The translations under genes were made by a program, and so were the position numbers. A DNA stretch of 64,000 nt from Janthinobacterium sp. GW456P (GTDB taxonomy: Bacteria > Pseudomonadota > Gammaproteobacteria > Burkholderiales > Burkholderiaceae_D). Location of the stretch: NCBI RefSeq assembly GCF_002127655.1, contig NZ_NEHB01000014.1:2864-66863 (forward strand), read 5' to 3'. The notes beneath the pieces were generated by a model that worked only from the letters and a program-made list of their open reading frames with translations, had not been told where the DNA came from and searched no databases. Numbering within the stretch: position 1 is the stretch's first letter; each line of letters opens with the position of its first letter. Shown here piece after piece: positions 44,380 through 56,700 of this stretch.

Positions 44380-46113
44380 ATGAATTCCATATTTTCTTCC
44401 CCACAGCGTGCGCGCCGTCTTCCGCTGGCGTTCGCTGCCCTGGCCCTGAGCGTGGCGGCAGGCGCCGTGCAAGCGCAGGCACCGGCCGACAGCACCATGG
44501 TCAAGCTGATCCGCGGCTTGATCCAGAGCGGCGCCCTGAACAAGGATGCCGGCGAAGCCTTGCTGGCGCAGGCGCAGAGCGAAGCGCTGGCCGCGGCGCA
44601 AGCCCGCCCGGCCGCCGCGCCGGCCGCCCTGGCCCAAGTGCAGCCGGGCGACGTGCGCGTGCCGTATATTTCGCAAACCGTGCGCGAGCAGATCCGCGAC
44701 GAGATCAAGGGCCAGGTCATGGCCGAGGCCAAGGCGGGCGGCTGGGCGGCGCCGAATGAAACGCCGGCCTGGACCAAGCGCATCCGCCTGGAAGGCGACG
44801 TGCGCGCGCGCTACGAATCGCGCTATTACGACATGGCCAACAGCAATATCGAGATCGACTGGCGCTCGCTCAACAGCGGCAGCGGCTACGACGTCAATTC
44901 GAACACGAATCTGGCCCTGCCGGCGTTGCTGAACACGCGCGAAGACCGCAAGCACTTGCTGCGCGCCCGTGCCCGCCTCGGTATCCTGGCCGACATTTCC
45001 GACACCACGCAAGCGGGCATCCGCCTGGCCAGCGGCAATGACGACAGCCCGGTCTCGACCACGCAAACCCTCGGTGGCGGCCTGGGCAAGAAGAACATCT
45101 GGCTGGACCAGGCCTGGTTGTCCTACCAGCCCGCTTCCTGGCTGAAACTGACGGCGGGCCGCTTCGACAATCCATTCGTGTCCGGCGACGAACTGTTTTC
45201 CAGCGAACTTAATTTCGACGGCATCGCGGCCAAGGTGCAGCAGCCGGTCGGCGAGAGCAAGGACGTCACCGTGTTCGGTACCCTGGGCCTGATTCCGCTC
45301 GAGTATTCGTCCGACAATGCGCCTAGCCGCAGCCAGGCAAAAATGTCCAGCGAAAACAAGTGGCTGCTCGGTGCGCAGGTGGGCGCCTCGTGGAAGATCA
45401 ATAGCGACCATCAACTGCGCGGCGCCGTGGCCTACTACAACTTCCGTAACATCAGCGGCGAATATTCGCAGCCGTGCGCGCTGTACGCGGGTGCCGATGG
45501 CTGCAGCACCGACTGGTCGCGTCCGTCGAGCATGCAAAAGGGCAATAGCTTGATGTTGCTGCGCAATATCGCCTTGAACCCGCTGGACCCGGCGAATACG
45601 CCGCAGCCGCAATTCGTCGGCCTGGCCTCGAAATTCCGCCTGGCCAACCTGAATGCGCGCTGGGATAGCAAGGTCGCGGGCGGCACGGACTTGCGCATCG
45701 AAGGCGATTATGTGCGCAACATGGCCTATGACAAGAATGAGATGTGGGCGCGCGCCAAGGGCGGCATCATGAACAACTTCGGCGGCACGGGTGGCGTCTC
45801 GCAAGCCGATTTCAAGAGCGGCGGCAATGCCTACATGCTGCAGGCCACCCTGGGCAAAGCGAACCCGGCGGCGCGCGGCGACTGGAACGTGCTGCTCGGT
45901 TACAAGCGCATCGAACCGGACGCTTTGCCTGACGCCTACAACGATTCCACCTTCCACCTGGGCGGCACGAATGCGCGCGGCTACTACCTGGGCGGCGCGT
46001 ATGCGCTCGACAAGAATACCTGGCTGAACGGCCGCTGGACGTCGAGCCGCGAAGTGTTCGGTTCGGCACTGTCGATCGACACCCTGCAAATCGAATTGAA
46101 CGCGCGTTTTTAA
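44380..46113 (+). CDS. putative outer-membrane porin (Porin_5 type)
   Basis: A 577-residue predicted beta-barrel. Signal peptide (~1-35, ending VQAQ). A periplasmic helical part with an Ala/Gln-rich stretch (~40-120) resembles the family's N-terminal region. A barrel from about 130 onward has alternating strands and ends in LQIELNARF with the C-terminal phenylalanine needed for BAM insertion. ATG 44380, after GAAAGAAG, is preferred to ATG 44347. It lies between the TonB-like gene and a coiled-coil gene in the same operon. Confidence 0.83.
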   Translation: MNSIFSSPQRARRLPLAFAALALSVAAGAVQAQAPADSTMVKLIRGLIQSGALNKDAGEALLAQAQSEALAAAQARPAAAPAALAQVQPGDVRVPYISQTVREQIRDEIKGQVMAEAKAGGWAAPNETPAWTKRIRLEGDVRARYESRYYDMANSNIEIDWRSLNSGSGYDVNSNTNLALPALLNTREDRKHLLRARARLGILADISDTTQAGIRLASGNDDSPVSTTQTLGGGLGKKNIWLDQAWLSYQPASWLKLTAGRFDNPFVSGDELFSSELNFDGIAAKVQQPVGESKDVTVFGTLGLIPLEYSSDNAPSRSQAKMSSENKWLLGAQVGASWKINSDHQLRGAVAYYNFRNISGEYSQPCALYAGADGCSTDWSRPSSMQKGNSLMLLRNIALNPLDPANTPQPQFVGLASKFRLANLNARWDSKVAGGTDLRIEGDYVRNMAYDKNEMWARAKGGIMNNFGGTGGVSQADFKSGGNAYMLQATLGKANPAARGDWNVLLGYKRIEPDALPDAYNDSTFHLGGTNARGYYLGGAYALDKNTWLNGRWTSSREVFGSALSIDTLQIELNARF

Positions 46114-46119
46114 GGAGCC

Positions 46120-46809
46120 ATGATGTTGATATCCAACAAAATGCGCTTGCCGCTTTTGCTGCTGATGCTGCTGGCCGGCGGCACGGCCCAGGCGCAGGCG
46201 CAGAAGGGGCAAAGCATGGAAGAGCGTTTGCGTGCCGAGCTGCGTAATGTCACGGCGCAATTGCAGCAGACGCGCGGCGAACTGGAAGCGCTGAAAGCCA
46301 AGGGTGCGCCGGCCGCCAAGGCGGCGCCGGAGGCCGCACCCGCCAGCGAGGGCTTGAAAAAGGAACTGGCGCGCAGCCAGTCGCAGCTGGCGCAAGAACG
46401 CGCGCAGCGGGAAAAGCTGGGCGAGCAGCAACAGCGCAGCGCGGCTGCCGCGCAAGAGGCGGCCGCCAGTGCGGCGCAGTACCGCCAGGCCAGCGAGCAA
46501 TTGACTGCCACGGGCAAGCAGCTGGCAGCGGAACGGGCGCGCCTCGATGGCGAAGTGACGGCCCAGCGCAGCGCCCTGGCGCGCTGCGAAAGCAAGAATG
46601 CCCAGCTGTATGCGGCCGGGCAGGAGATCCTGCGAGCGTATGAAGGCCTCGGCGTGCTGGACGTCATGAAGGCGCGCCAGCCGTTCGCCGCGCAAAGCAG
46701 AGTGAAACTCGAGCAAATCGCGCAGCAGTACGGCGACCAGCTGTACCAGGGCCGCTTTGATGCGCGTCAAACAGAAACACCTGCCGCGCCCGCGCCGGCC
46801 CCCCAATAA
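46120..46809 (+). CDS. periplasmic coiled-coil protein of unknown function
   Basis: A 229-residue protein: signal peptide (about 1-27), then almost continuous heptad-like helix (about 30-185), rich in Ala, Gln, Glu, Lys and Arg. A short conserved-looking end (YEGLGVLDVMKARQPFAAQSRVKLEQIAQQYGDQL, in part) and a Pro/Ala tail follow. I recognise no enzyme domain. AAGGAG at 46112-46117 overlaps the porin stop, so the two are translationally linked. It could be a scaffold or spacer for the envelope complex encoded in this operon. Confidence 0.7.
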   Translation: MMLISNKMRLPLLLLMLLAGGTAQAQAQKGQSMEERLRAELRNVTAQLQQTRGELEALKAKGAPAAKAAPEAAPASEGLKKELARSQSQLAQERAQREKLGEQQQRSAAAAQEAAASAAQYRQASEQLTATGKQLAAERARLDGEVTAQRSALARCESKNAQLYAAGQEILRAYEGLGVLDVMKARQPFAAQSRVKLEQIAQQYGDQLYQGRFDARQTETPAAPAPAPQ

Positions 46810-46834
46810 TCTTTTTAAAATGAATGGAACGACG

Positions 46835-47323
46835 ATGGAAAATACCAACACCTTGCTGACCACCCTGAATGCGGAACAAACGGCCGAGGCCATCAAGACT
46901 GCCGGCTGCGCCGTCACCAGCATTGAACACGATGGCGTCGTGCGCCTGCACAGCGCCAGCCATGGCATCGGCTTCCAGGTGCTGTGGGGCAATGAGGCCG
47001 CGCCCGGCCAGTACGCGGACCTGACCCTGAGCTGCCCGCTGCGCGTGCAGGGCGGCGACTTGCCGGCCGGCTTGCTGGCCGAATGGCACCGCAGCAAGCG
47101 TTTCGCCCGCGTGGCCCAGCATGGCGATTTCGTCGTGCTGGAGATGGATGTGCTGGTTGCCGGCGGCGTCAGCAAGGATTACCTGAATATCAATCTGCAA
47201 CTGTGGACGCAGATGATGGGACAGTTCTTCTTGTTTTTGCGCAACTTTACGCCGGCCGATACGAGCACGGCACCGGTAGTCGAGGCCGCCAGCGTGACCG
47301 AAGAAGAAACTGTGCCGGCCTGA
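46835..47323 (+). CDS. YbjN domain-containing protein
   Basis: A 162-residue protein whose body (LNAEQTAEAIKTAGCAVTSI.., then LTLSCPLRVQG.. and LLAEWHRSKRFARVAQHGDFVVLEMDVLVAGGVS, in part) matches the YbjN/T3S-chaperone-like sensory fold. There is no signal peptide, so it is cytosolic. ATG 46835, with GGAAC 5 nt upstream, is chosen. ATG 46820 is also possible. It is the last gene of the operon, with a terminator 21 nt after the stop. A chaperone or regulatory role in the system is only a guess. Confidence 0.7.
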   Translation: MENTNTLLTTLNAEQTAEAIKTAGCAVTSIEHDGVVRLHSASHGIGFQVLWGNEAAPGQYADLTLSCPLRVQGGDLPAGLLAEWHRSKRFARVAQHGDFVVLEMDVLVAGGVSKDYLNINLQLWTQMMGQFFLFLRNFTPADTSTAPVVEAASVTEEETVPA

Positions 47324-47343
47324 TAAGCTATCCACAGGCGGCG

Positions 47344-47370
47344 AAAAAAGGCCCATGACGGGCCTTTTTT
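47344..47370 (+). terminator. intrinsic terminator closing the tpsB-exbBD-tonB-porin operon
   Basis: AAAAAAGGCCC-ATGAC-GGGCCTTTTTT has a strong stem and six T, and the A/T symmetry makes it bidirectional. It follows the YbjN gene directly. Confidence 0.92.
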
Positions 47371-47523
47371 GCCGTCAGCGGACCCCAAGTGTCGTATTAA
47401 ATACTTATTTTTTAGGCATCGCGCATTAAAACTGCTCAAAGAGCGTGTGTGAATCAAGCCAGCAACGGCTGTATGGCGGATAATATTGCCTGTTGCCGAT
47501 TTGGATACGACCTTTAGACAAAA

Positions 47524-50637
<3,114 letters not shown>

Positions 50638-50686
50638 CGCTGCCGCACGCGTATACTTGGCAATTCTCTCTTGCCAGGTATACCGC

Positions 50687-51832
50687 ATGCTGCCCTTCCT
50701 GCCCTTCCTGCCTTTCCTTCTCCTGCTGCTTGCCGGCGTCATCCTCATGGCGCTGCGTTTCGTCCAGTTGCGCCGCGCCCTGCTGCGCGCGCGGGCGGGC
50801 GAAGCGCAGTTCCGCCTGTTGGCCGAACATGGCCGCGACGCCACCTTCCTGCTCGACGCCGCCACTCTCGAATTGCTCTACATCAGCCCCGCCGCGCAGC
50901 GCCTGACCGGTTACGACCTGGCCGCCTTGCGCGAACACGCGGCGCAGCTGGCGCAAGACGTGCCGGCCCGGCTGCAGCGCTGGCGCGACGGCGACACCAG
51001 CCGCTTGACCTTGCTGCGCGAAGTGGAATTGCCGCATGCGGACGGGCACCCGCTGGCGCTGGAAATCAGCTCGACCATCGTGCCTGCGGCAGCGGGGCGG
51101 GGCGTCACCGTCGTGGGCACGGTGCGCGACGTCAGCGCCGCCCAGGCGCAGGAAGCGGAGCGGGAAAAGGAGCAGAAGCGCTTCGCCTCGATGCTGTCGC
51201 ATGAATTCCGCACGCCGCTGGCCACCATCGACGGCGCCATCCAGCGCCTCGTTTCGACGTCCACCGAGGCGGACGAAGCCACGCGCAAGCGCTACGTGAA
51301 GATTCAGACGGCCGTCGACCGCCTGCTGGCCATGATCGACGATTATTTGTCGCCCGAACGCATGGCGGCCATCGGCCGCGAGCGGGCCGCCGACGGCATC
51401 GCGCCGCTGGCCTTGTTGCAGCAGGCGGCCGCCACTGTGCCGGCCAGCCATCGCGTACAGCTGGAACTCGACGAGGACTTGCCGGCCCGGTTGCGCTGCG
51501 ACGTGCCTGGCATGGCCCTGTGCCTGAAAATCCTGCTCGACAACGCTGTCAAGTTCAGCCCGCATGGCAGCGTCATCACCGTGTCTGCCAGGCTGGTGCC
51601 CGAGGGCGGCGTGGCTCTGTGCGTGGGCGATGCGGGACCCGGCTTGCGGGAAGAAGAATTGGCGCAGCTGTTCGAAAAAGGTTTCCGTGGAACCGATGCG
51701 ACGCATGCCGGTGCGGGCCTGGGCCTGTACATGGCGCGCGCCGTGGTGGACGTGCATGGCGGGAGTTTACAGGGGCATAATCTGCCCGAAGGCGGGGCTA
51801 TTTTCCGGATTTGGCTGCCGCTTCCTGGCTAG
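50687..51832 (+). CDS. PAS-containing sensor histidine kinase
   Basis: A 381-residue kinase: one N-terminal membrane helix (residues 1-25, very Leu/Pro/Phe rich), a PAS domain (~40-155), the H-box MLSHEFRTPLATI with His172, an N-box LKILLDNAVKFSPHG (~287), and G-boxes GDAGPGL (~323) and GAGLGLYMARAVV (~352). There is no large periplasmic loop, so the signal is probably sensed through PAS. The kinase and the downstream OmpR-type regulator (51969) form a pair. ATG 50687 places the membrane helix at the start. An upstream in-frame start adds ten residues of little coding character. Confidence 0.88.
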   Translation: MLPFLPFLPFLLLLLAGVILMALRFVQLRRALLRARAGEAQFRLLAEHGRDATFLLDAATLELLYISPAAQRLTGYDLAALREHAAQLAQDVPARLQRWRDGDTSRLTLLREVELPHADGHPLALEISSTIVPAAAGRGVTVVGTVRDVSAAQAQEAEREKEQKRFASMLSHEFRTPLATIDGAIQRLVSTSTEADEATRKRYVKIQTAVDRLLAMIDDYLSPERMAAIGRERAADGIAPLALLQQAAATVPASHRVQLELDEDLPARLRCDVPGMALCLKILLDNAVKFSPHGSVITVSARLVPEGGVALCVGDAGPGLREEELAQLFEKGFRGTDATHAGAGLGLYMARAVVDVHGGSLQGHNLPEGGAIFRIWLPLPG

Positions 51833-51968
51833 ACTAGAAAAAAGTTGCTTCCGCTGAAGGCAACCGTGATAATTCCTTGACGTAAACCTATTGTGCCGTC
51901 CATCATGGTGCAGAAGTGAATGGCATGGTTTGCCCACGGTAGCTCACTAATGGAAGAATGGCGTTGCA

Positions 51969-52649
51969 ATGACGAAAATACTGATCGTCGAAGACAATCT
52001 GGACTACGCCGAAGACATGGCGGAGTTTCTCGTTGAGCTCGAACACGAAGTTCATATCACCAGCTCGGCTGGCGGGATGTGGACCGCGTTGAGCCATGGC
52101 AATGTCGGGGTGGTCGTGCTGGACCTGGGCTTGCCCGATGAGGACGGCTTCAACGTCATCCCCCGCATGCGCCAGCTGTATCCGCAGATCGGCGTGCTGG
52201 TGCTGACGGGGCGTGTCGCCTTCGACAGCCGCATCCTCGGCTTGCGCCTGGGCGCCGACCACTATCTGACCAAGCCGATCAAATTCCCAGAACTGGCCGC
52301 CCACATCGAGGCGCTCGACCGCCGCGTCGGGCCGCAAGATCCCGTGCCCGAGCCGGGCAAGTGGACCTTGAAAGTAAGCGCTCGCCAACTTGAATTGATG
52401 GGCGCCGTCATCGCCCTGACGGAAAAGGAATTCAACTTCCTGCATCTGCTGACCATCAACACGCGCCCCGTGCCGCGCGACGTCATCGTGGCCGGCATGG
52501 GCGGCGAAGACCCCGATGCGGGCCGCCGGGTCGACATGCTCGTGTACCGGCTGCGCAAGAAAGCCAAGACGGGCCTGGGCCAGGACTTGCCGCTGCGCAG
52601 CGCGTATGGCGAGGGCTACAGCCTGTCGGCCAGTTTTAATCTGTCCTGA
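51969..52649 (+). CDS. OmpR/PhoB-type response regulator
   Basis: A 226-residue two-component regulator: receiver domain (1-115) with phospho-acceptor Asp52 (VVVLDLGLPDEDG), Thr80 and Lys102 (YLTKPIK), then a winged-helix DNA-binding domain (~130-222: LTEKEFNFLHLL; VDMLVYRLRKKAK; SAYGEGYSL). The partner is most likely the kinase ending at 51832. A 136-nt gap with a possible -35 TTGACG at 51877-51882 separates them, so it may also be transcribed separately. The target genes are not evident. Confidence 0.9.
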   Translation: MTKILIVEDNLDYAEDMAEFLVELEHEVHITSSAGGMWTALSHGNVGVVVLDLGLPDEDGFNVIPRMRQLYPQIGVLVLTGRVAFDSRILGLRLGADHYLTKPIKFPELAAHIEALDRRVGPQDPVPEPGKWTLKVSARQLELMGAVIALTEKEFNFLHLLTINTRPVPRDVIVAGMGGEDPDAGRRVDMLVYRLRKKAKTGLGQDLPLRSAYGEGYSLSASFNLS

Positions 52650-52660
52650 GACCTGATGCC

Positions 52661-52682
52661 AGCCACCCGCAAGAGGGTGGCT
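52661..52682 (+). other. hairpin after the response-regulator gene
   Basis: AGCCACCC-GCAAGA-GGGTGGCT has an 8-bp perfect stem starting 11 nt after the stop at 52649. No T tract follows. It is a possible factor-independent pause or mRNA 3' stabiliser at the border of the transposase-associated segment. Confidence 0.5.
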
Positions 52683-52690
52683 GCATAAAA

Positions 52691-53638
52691 AGGGACGGAG
52701 TCCATCACTTTTTCCAGCATTTCAAAGAAAACAGGGTCAGAGTCGCGTCCTGCGCTCGCAAGTGTGTAAAATCAAGGCCTTAGCCTTCATTTATCGACTT
52801 TGCCATGGCCCGTTTGCCCCGCCTCATCATTCCAGCATTGCCCCATTACGTGATACAGCGCGGCAGCAACCGCCAGAGCGTGTTCCAGGATGCGTCCGAC
52901 TACGCGCAATTTTTGTCCTGGCTGAAAACGGGCGCGAAAATGTTCAAGGTGGCCATCCACGCCTACGTTTTGTTGCCAGATCAGCTACATTTATTGGCCA
53001 CGCCCAGCGATGCGACGGGCCTGGGACAGCTGATGCAGTGGCTGGGACGCTATTACGTGCCGTACTTCAACCAGAAATACGGCCGGGAAGGGGCGCTGTG
53101 GCAGGGACGCTACAAAACCGCCGTCATCGATCCCGATAATTTCTTCCTCACGTGCTGCCGTTACCTGGAATGCGTGCCCGTGCAGACGGTGCTGGCCGCC
53201 CAGGCATTGGACTATAGTTGGTCCAGCTATGCCCACCATGCCGGTGTGCGGCCCGATCCCGTCATCACCGACCATGCCTTGTACTGGGCGCTGGGCAACA
53301 CGCCGTTCGACCGCGAGGCGGCGTATTTGCGCCTGTTCGAGCAGGGCCTGGGCAGCAGCCAGGTCAAAGTGGTGGAACAGGCTGTATTGAAGGGCTGGCC
53401 CCTGGGTTCCGACGCTTTCAAGCAGGCGCTCGAGCAGAAAATGCAGCGGCAAGTGGTGCCCGCCAAGCGGGGCCGTCCCCGCAAAATCGTGGCCGAGTCC
53501 GACGCCAATTGAAACACATTCGCATTTAAAACAAAAAATGGTGTCTTTCTGACGATTTATTGAAATCGCTTTCACTATGTCCCTATTAAATTTTTTGAGC
53601 GACAGAATCTAATTTAATTCGACTCCGACCCTAATTTT
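52691..53638 (+). mobile_element. IS200/RAYT-like element with crossed inverted repeats
   Basis: The transposase gene is flanked by two pairs of inverted sequences. AGGGACGGAGT (52691-52701) pairs with ACTATGTCCCT (53574-53584), 9 of 11. AAAACAGGGTCAGAGTC (52728-52744) pairs with the complement of GACTCCGACCCTAATTTT (53621-53638), differing at a few positions. The pairs are interleaved rather than nested. GGGTCAGAGTC-like ends commonly accompany this transposase type in Burkholderiales. Exact element borders and target duplication are not determined. Confidence 0.6.
52805..53512 (+). CDS. IS200-like / REP-associated tyrosine transposase (Y1_Tnp) with a degenerate HUH motif
   Basis: A 235-residue Y1 transposase-fold protein. 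The opening MARLPRLIIPALPHYVIQRG (residues 1-20), the GREGALWQGRYK block (~93-104) and the DYSWSSYAHHAG segment are typical. The metal-binding HUH, usually NHVHLL, reads DQLHLL (Gln60, His62), so the first histidine is missing. The presumed catalytic tyrosine Tyr120 (CCRYLE) is kept, but the usual ELNPVRA after it has become ECVPVQT. The frame is intact. The protein is either inactive for DNA cleavage or repurposed. Confidence 0.85.
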   Translation: MARLPRLIIPALPHYVIQRGSNRQSVFQDASDYAQFLSWLKTGAKMFKVAIHAYVLLPDQLHLLATPSDATGLGQLMQWLGRYYVPYFNQKYGREGALWQGRYKTAVIDPDNFFLTCCRYLECVPVQTVLAAQALDYSWSSYAHHAGVRPDPVITDHALYWALGNTPFDREAAYLRLFEQGLGSSQVKVVEQAVLKGWPLGSDAFKQALEQKMQRQVVPAKRGRPRKIVAESDAN

Positions 53639-53706
53639 TCTGGTTGAGTTTTTTGTTGCGTTGCACTACTCTAGTTTTTCGATAGTCATATGCAGCGGAG
53701 AAGCCC

Positions 53707-56700
53707 ATGAAAGCGCAAGGCCTGTACGACCCAGCCAATGAACACGATGCCTGCGGCGTCGGTTTCGTCGCCCATATCAAGGGCAACAAGACCCATTCGA
53801 TCGTCGAACAGGGTTTGCTGATTCTGAAAAACCTCGATCACCGGGGCGCCGTGGGCGCCGATGCGCTGATGGGCGACGGCGCCGGCATCCTGATCCAGAT
53901 TCCTGACCAGTACTACCGCGAAGAAATGGCCAAGCAGGGCGTGGAATTGCCGCCGCCTGGCGAATACGGCGTGGGCATGGTCTTCCTGCCGAAGGAACAC
54001 GCGTCGCGCATCGCTTGCGAGCAGGAAATCGAACGCGCCGTGCGCATCGAAGGTCAGGTGGTGTTGGGCTGGCGCAACGTGCCCATCGATACGGACATGC
54101 CGATGTCGCCTACCGTGCGCGCCAAGGAACCGGTGATCCGCCAGATTTTCATCGGCCGCGGCCCGGACATCATGGTCACCGATGCGCTCGAGCGCAAACT
54201 GTATGTGATCCGCAAATCGTCGGGCCACGCCATTCAGGCCTTGAAACTGCTGCACGGCAAGGAATTCTTCGTGCCGTCGATGTCGGCCCGCACCATCGTC
54301 TATAAAGGCTTGCTGCTGGCCGACCAGGTGGGCGTGTACTACAAGGACTTGCAGGATGCGCGCTGCATCTCGGCCCTGGCCCTGGTGCACCAGCGTTTCT
54401 CGACGAATACCTTCCCGGAATGGCCGCTGGCCCACCCCTACCGCCTGATCGCGCACAATGGCGAGATCAACACGGTGAAAGGCAACTTCAACTGGATGCG
54501 CGCGCGCGAAGGCGTGATGAAGTCGGCCGTGCTGGGCGACGACTTGCAGAAGCTGTTCCCGCTGATCTATGAAGGCCAGTCCGACACGGCGTGCTTCGAC
54601 AATGCGCTGGAATTGCTGCTGATGGCCGGCTACCCGATCGCCCAGGCGATGATGATGATGATTCCGGAAGCGTGGGAAAACCACACGACGATGGATGACA
54701 ACCGCCGCGCCTTCTATGAGTACCACGCCGCCATGATGGAACCGTGGGACGGCCCCGCCGCCATGGCGTTCACGGACGGGCGCCACATCGGCGGCACCCT
54801 GGACCGCAATGGCTTGCGTCCGGCGCGCTACATCGTCACGGACGACGACCTGGTGGTGATGGCGTCGGAATCGGGCGTGCTGCCGATTCCCGAGTCAAAA
54901 ATCATCCAGAAATGGCGCTTGCAGCCTGGCAAAATGTTCCTGATCGACCTGGAAGCGGGCCGCATCATCGACGACCAGGAACTGAAAAACACCTACGCCA
55001 ACGCCAAACCGTATAAAGCGTGGATCAACTCGGTGCGCATCAAGCTCGACGAGATCAAACTGGCCGAAGGCCAGGCCAAACTGGACCGCGCGCAGGGCGA
55101 AAAAGCCCAGCCATCGTTGCTGGACCGCCAGCAGGCGTTCGGCTACACGCAGGAAGACCTGAAATTCCTCATGGCGCCGATGGCACTGGCCGGCGAAGAA
55201 GCGACGGGCTCGATGGGCAATGACTCGCCGCTGGCCGTCATGTCGAACAAATTGAAGCCTTTGTATAACTACTTCAAGCAATTGTTCGCGCAAGTGACGA
55301 ATCCGCCGATCGACCCGATCCGCGAAGCGATGGTGATGTCGCTGGTGTCCTTCATCGGCCCGAAACCGAACTTGTTAGATACCAACAACGTCAACCCGCC
55401 GATGCGCCTGGAAGTGGCGCAGCCCGTGCTGGGCTTTGACGATATGGCGCGCCTGCGCAACATCAGCGCCCATACGGGCGGCAAGTTCAAGTCGTACGAA
55501 CTCGACATCTGCTACCCGCTGGCCTGGGGCAAGGAAGGCGTGGAAGCGTGCCTGGCCTCGCTGTGCGCCGAAGCCGTCGACGCCGTGAAATCCGGCCACA
55601 ATATTTTGATTGTGTCGGACCGCGCCATTTGCGCCGACCAGGTGGCCATCCCCGCGCTGCTGGCCACGTCCACCGTGCACCAGCATCTGGTGAGCAAGGG
55701 TTTACGGGCCTCCACCGGCCTCGTCGTGGAAACGGGCTCGGCCCGCGAAACGCACCACTTCGCCTTGCTGGCGGGCTATGGCGCGGAAGCCGTCCACCCG
55801 TATCTGGCCATGGAAACCCTGGCCGAGATGGCGCATGGCTTGCCGGGCGAGCTGTCGGGCGAGAAAGCCATCTACAACTACACCAAGGCGGTCGGCAAGG
55901 GCTTGATGAAAGTCATGTCGAAGATGGGCATTTCGACCTACATGTCCTACTGCGGCGCGCAAATCTTCGAAGCCATTGGCTTGAACAAGTCGCTGGTCGA
56001 CAAGTATTTCAAGGGCACGGCCTCGAACGTGGAAGGCATCGGCGTGTTTGAAGTGGCGGAAGAAGCGCTGCGCCTGCATGCGTTGGCCTTCGGCAACGAT
56101 CCCGTGCTGATGGATAAGCTCGACGCGGGCGGCGAATACGCGTTCCGCGTGCGCGGCGAAGACCATATGTGGACGCCGGACGCGATTGCGAAATTGCAGC
56201 ACTCCACGCGCAGCAACAATTTCTCCAGCTATAAGGAGTACGCGCAAATCATCAACGACCAAAGCCGTCGCCACCTGACCTTGCGCGGCCTGTTCGAGTT
56301 CAAGCTCGATCCGACCAAGGCGATCCCGCTCGATGAAGTGGAACCGGCCAAGGAAATCGTCAAGCGTTTCGCTACCGGCGCCATGTCGCTCGGCTCGATC
56401 AGCACGGAAGCGCACGCCACGCTTGCGGTGGCCATGAACCGCATCGGCGGCAAGTCGAACACGGGCGAAGGCGGCGAAGATCCGAACCGCTACACGCAAG
56501 AATTGAAGGGCATCCCGATCCGCCAGGGCGACACCATGGCGTCCGTCGTGGGCGCCGAGCAGATCGTCGTCGATATTCCGCTGCAGGAAGGCGACTCCAT
56601 GCGCTCGCGCATCAAGCAGGTGGCGTCGGGGCGTTTCGGCGTCACGGCCGCTTATTTGAATTCCGCCGACCAGATCCAGATCAAGATGGCGCAAGGCGCG

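Noticed and set aside
51877-51889. TTGACGTAAACC upstream of the response regulator, resembling a LiuR half-site
   Set aside because: Only one half of the palindrome is present and the second arm is absent. It is likely an ordinary -35 region.
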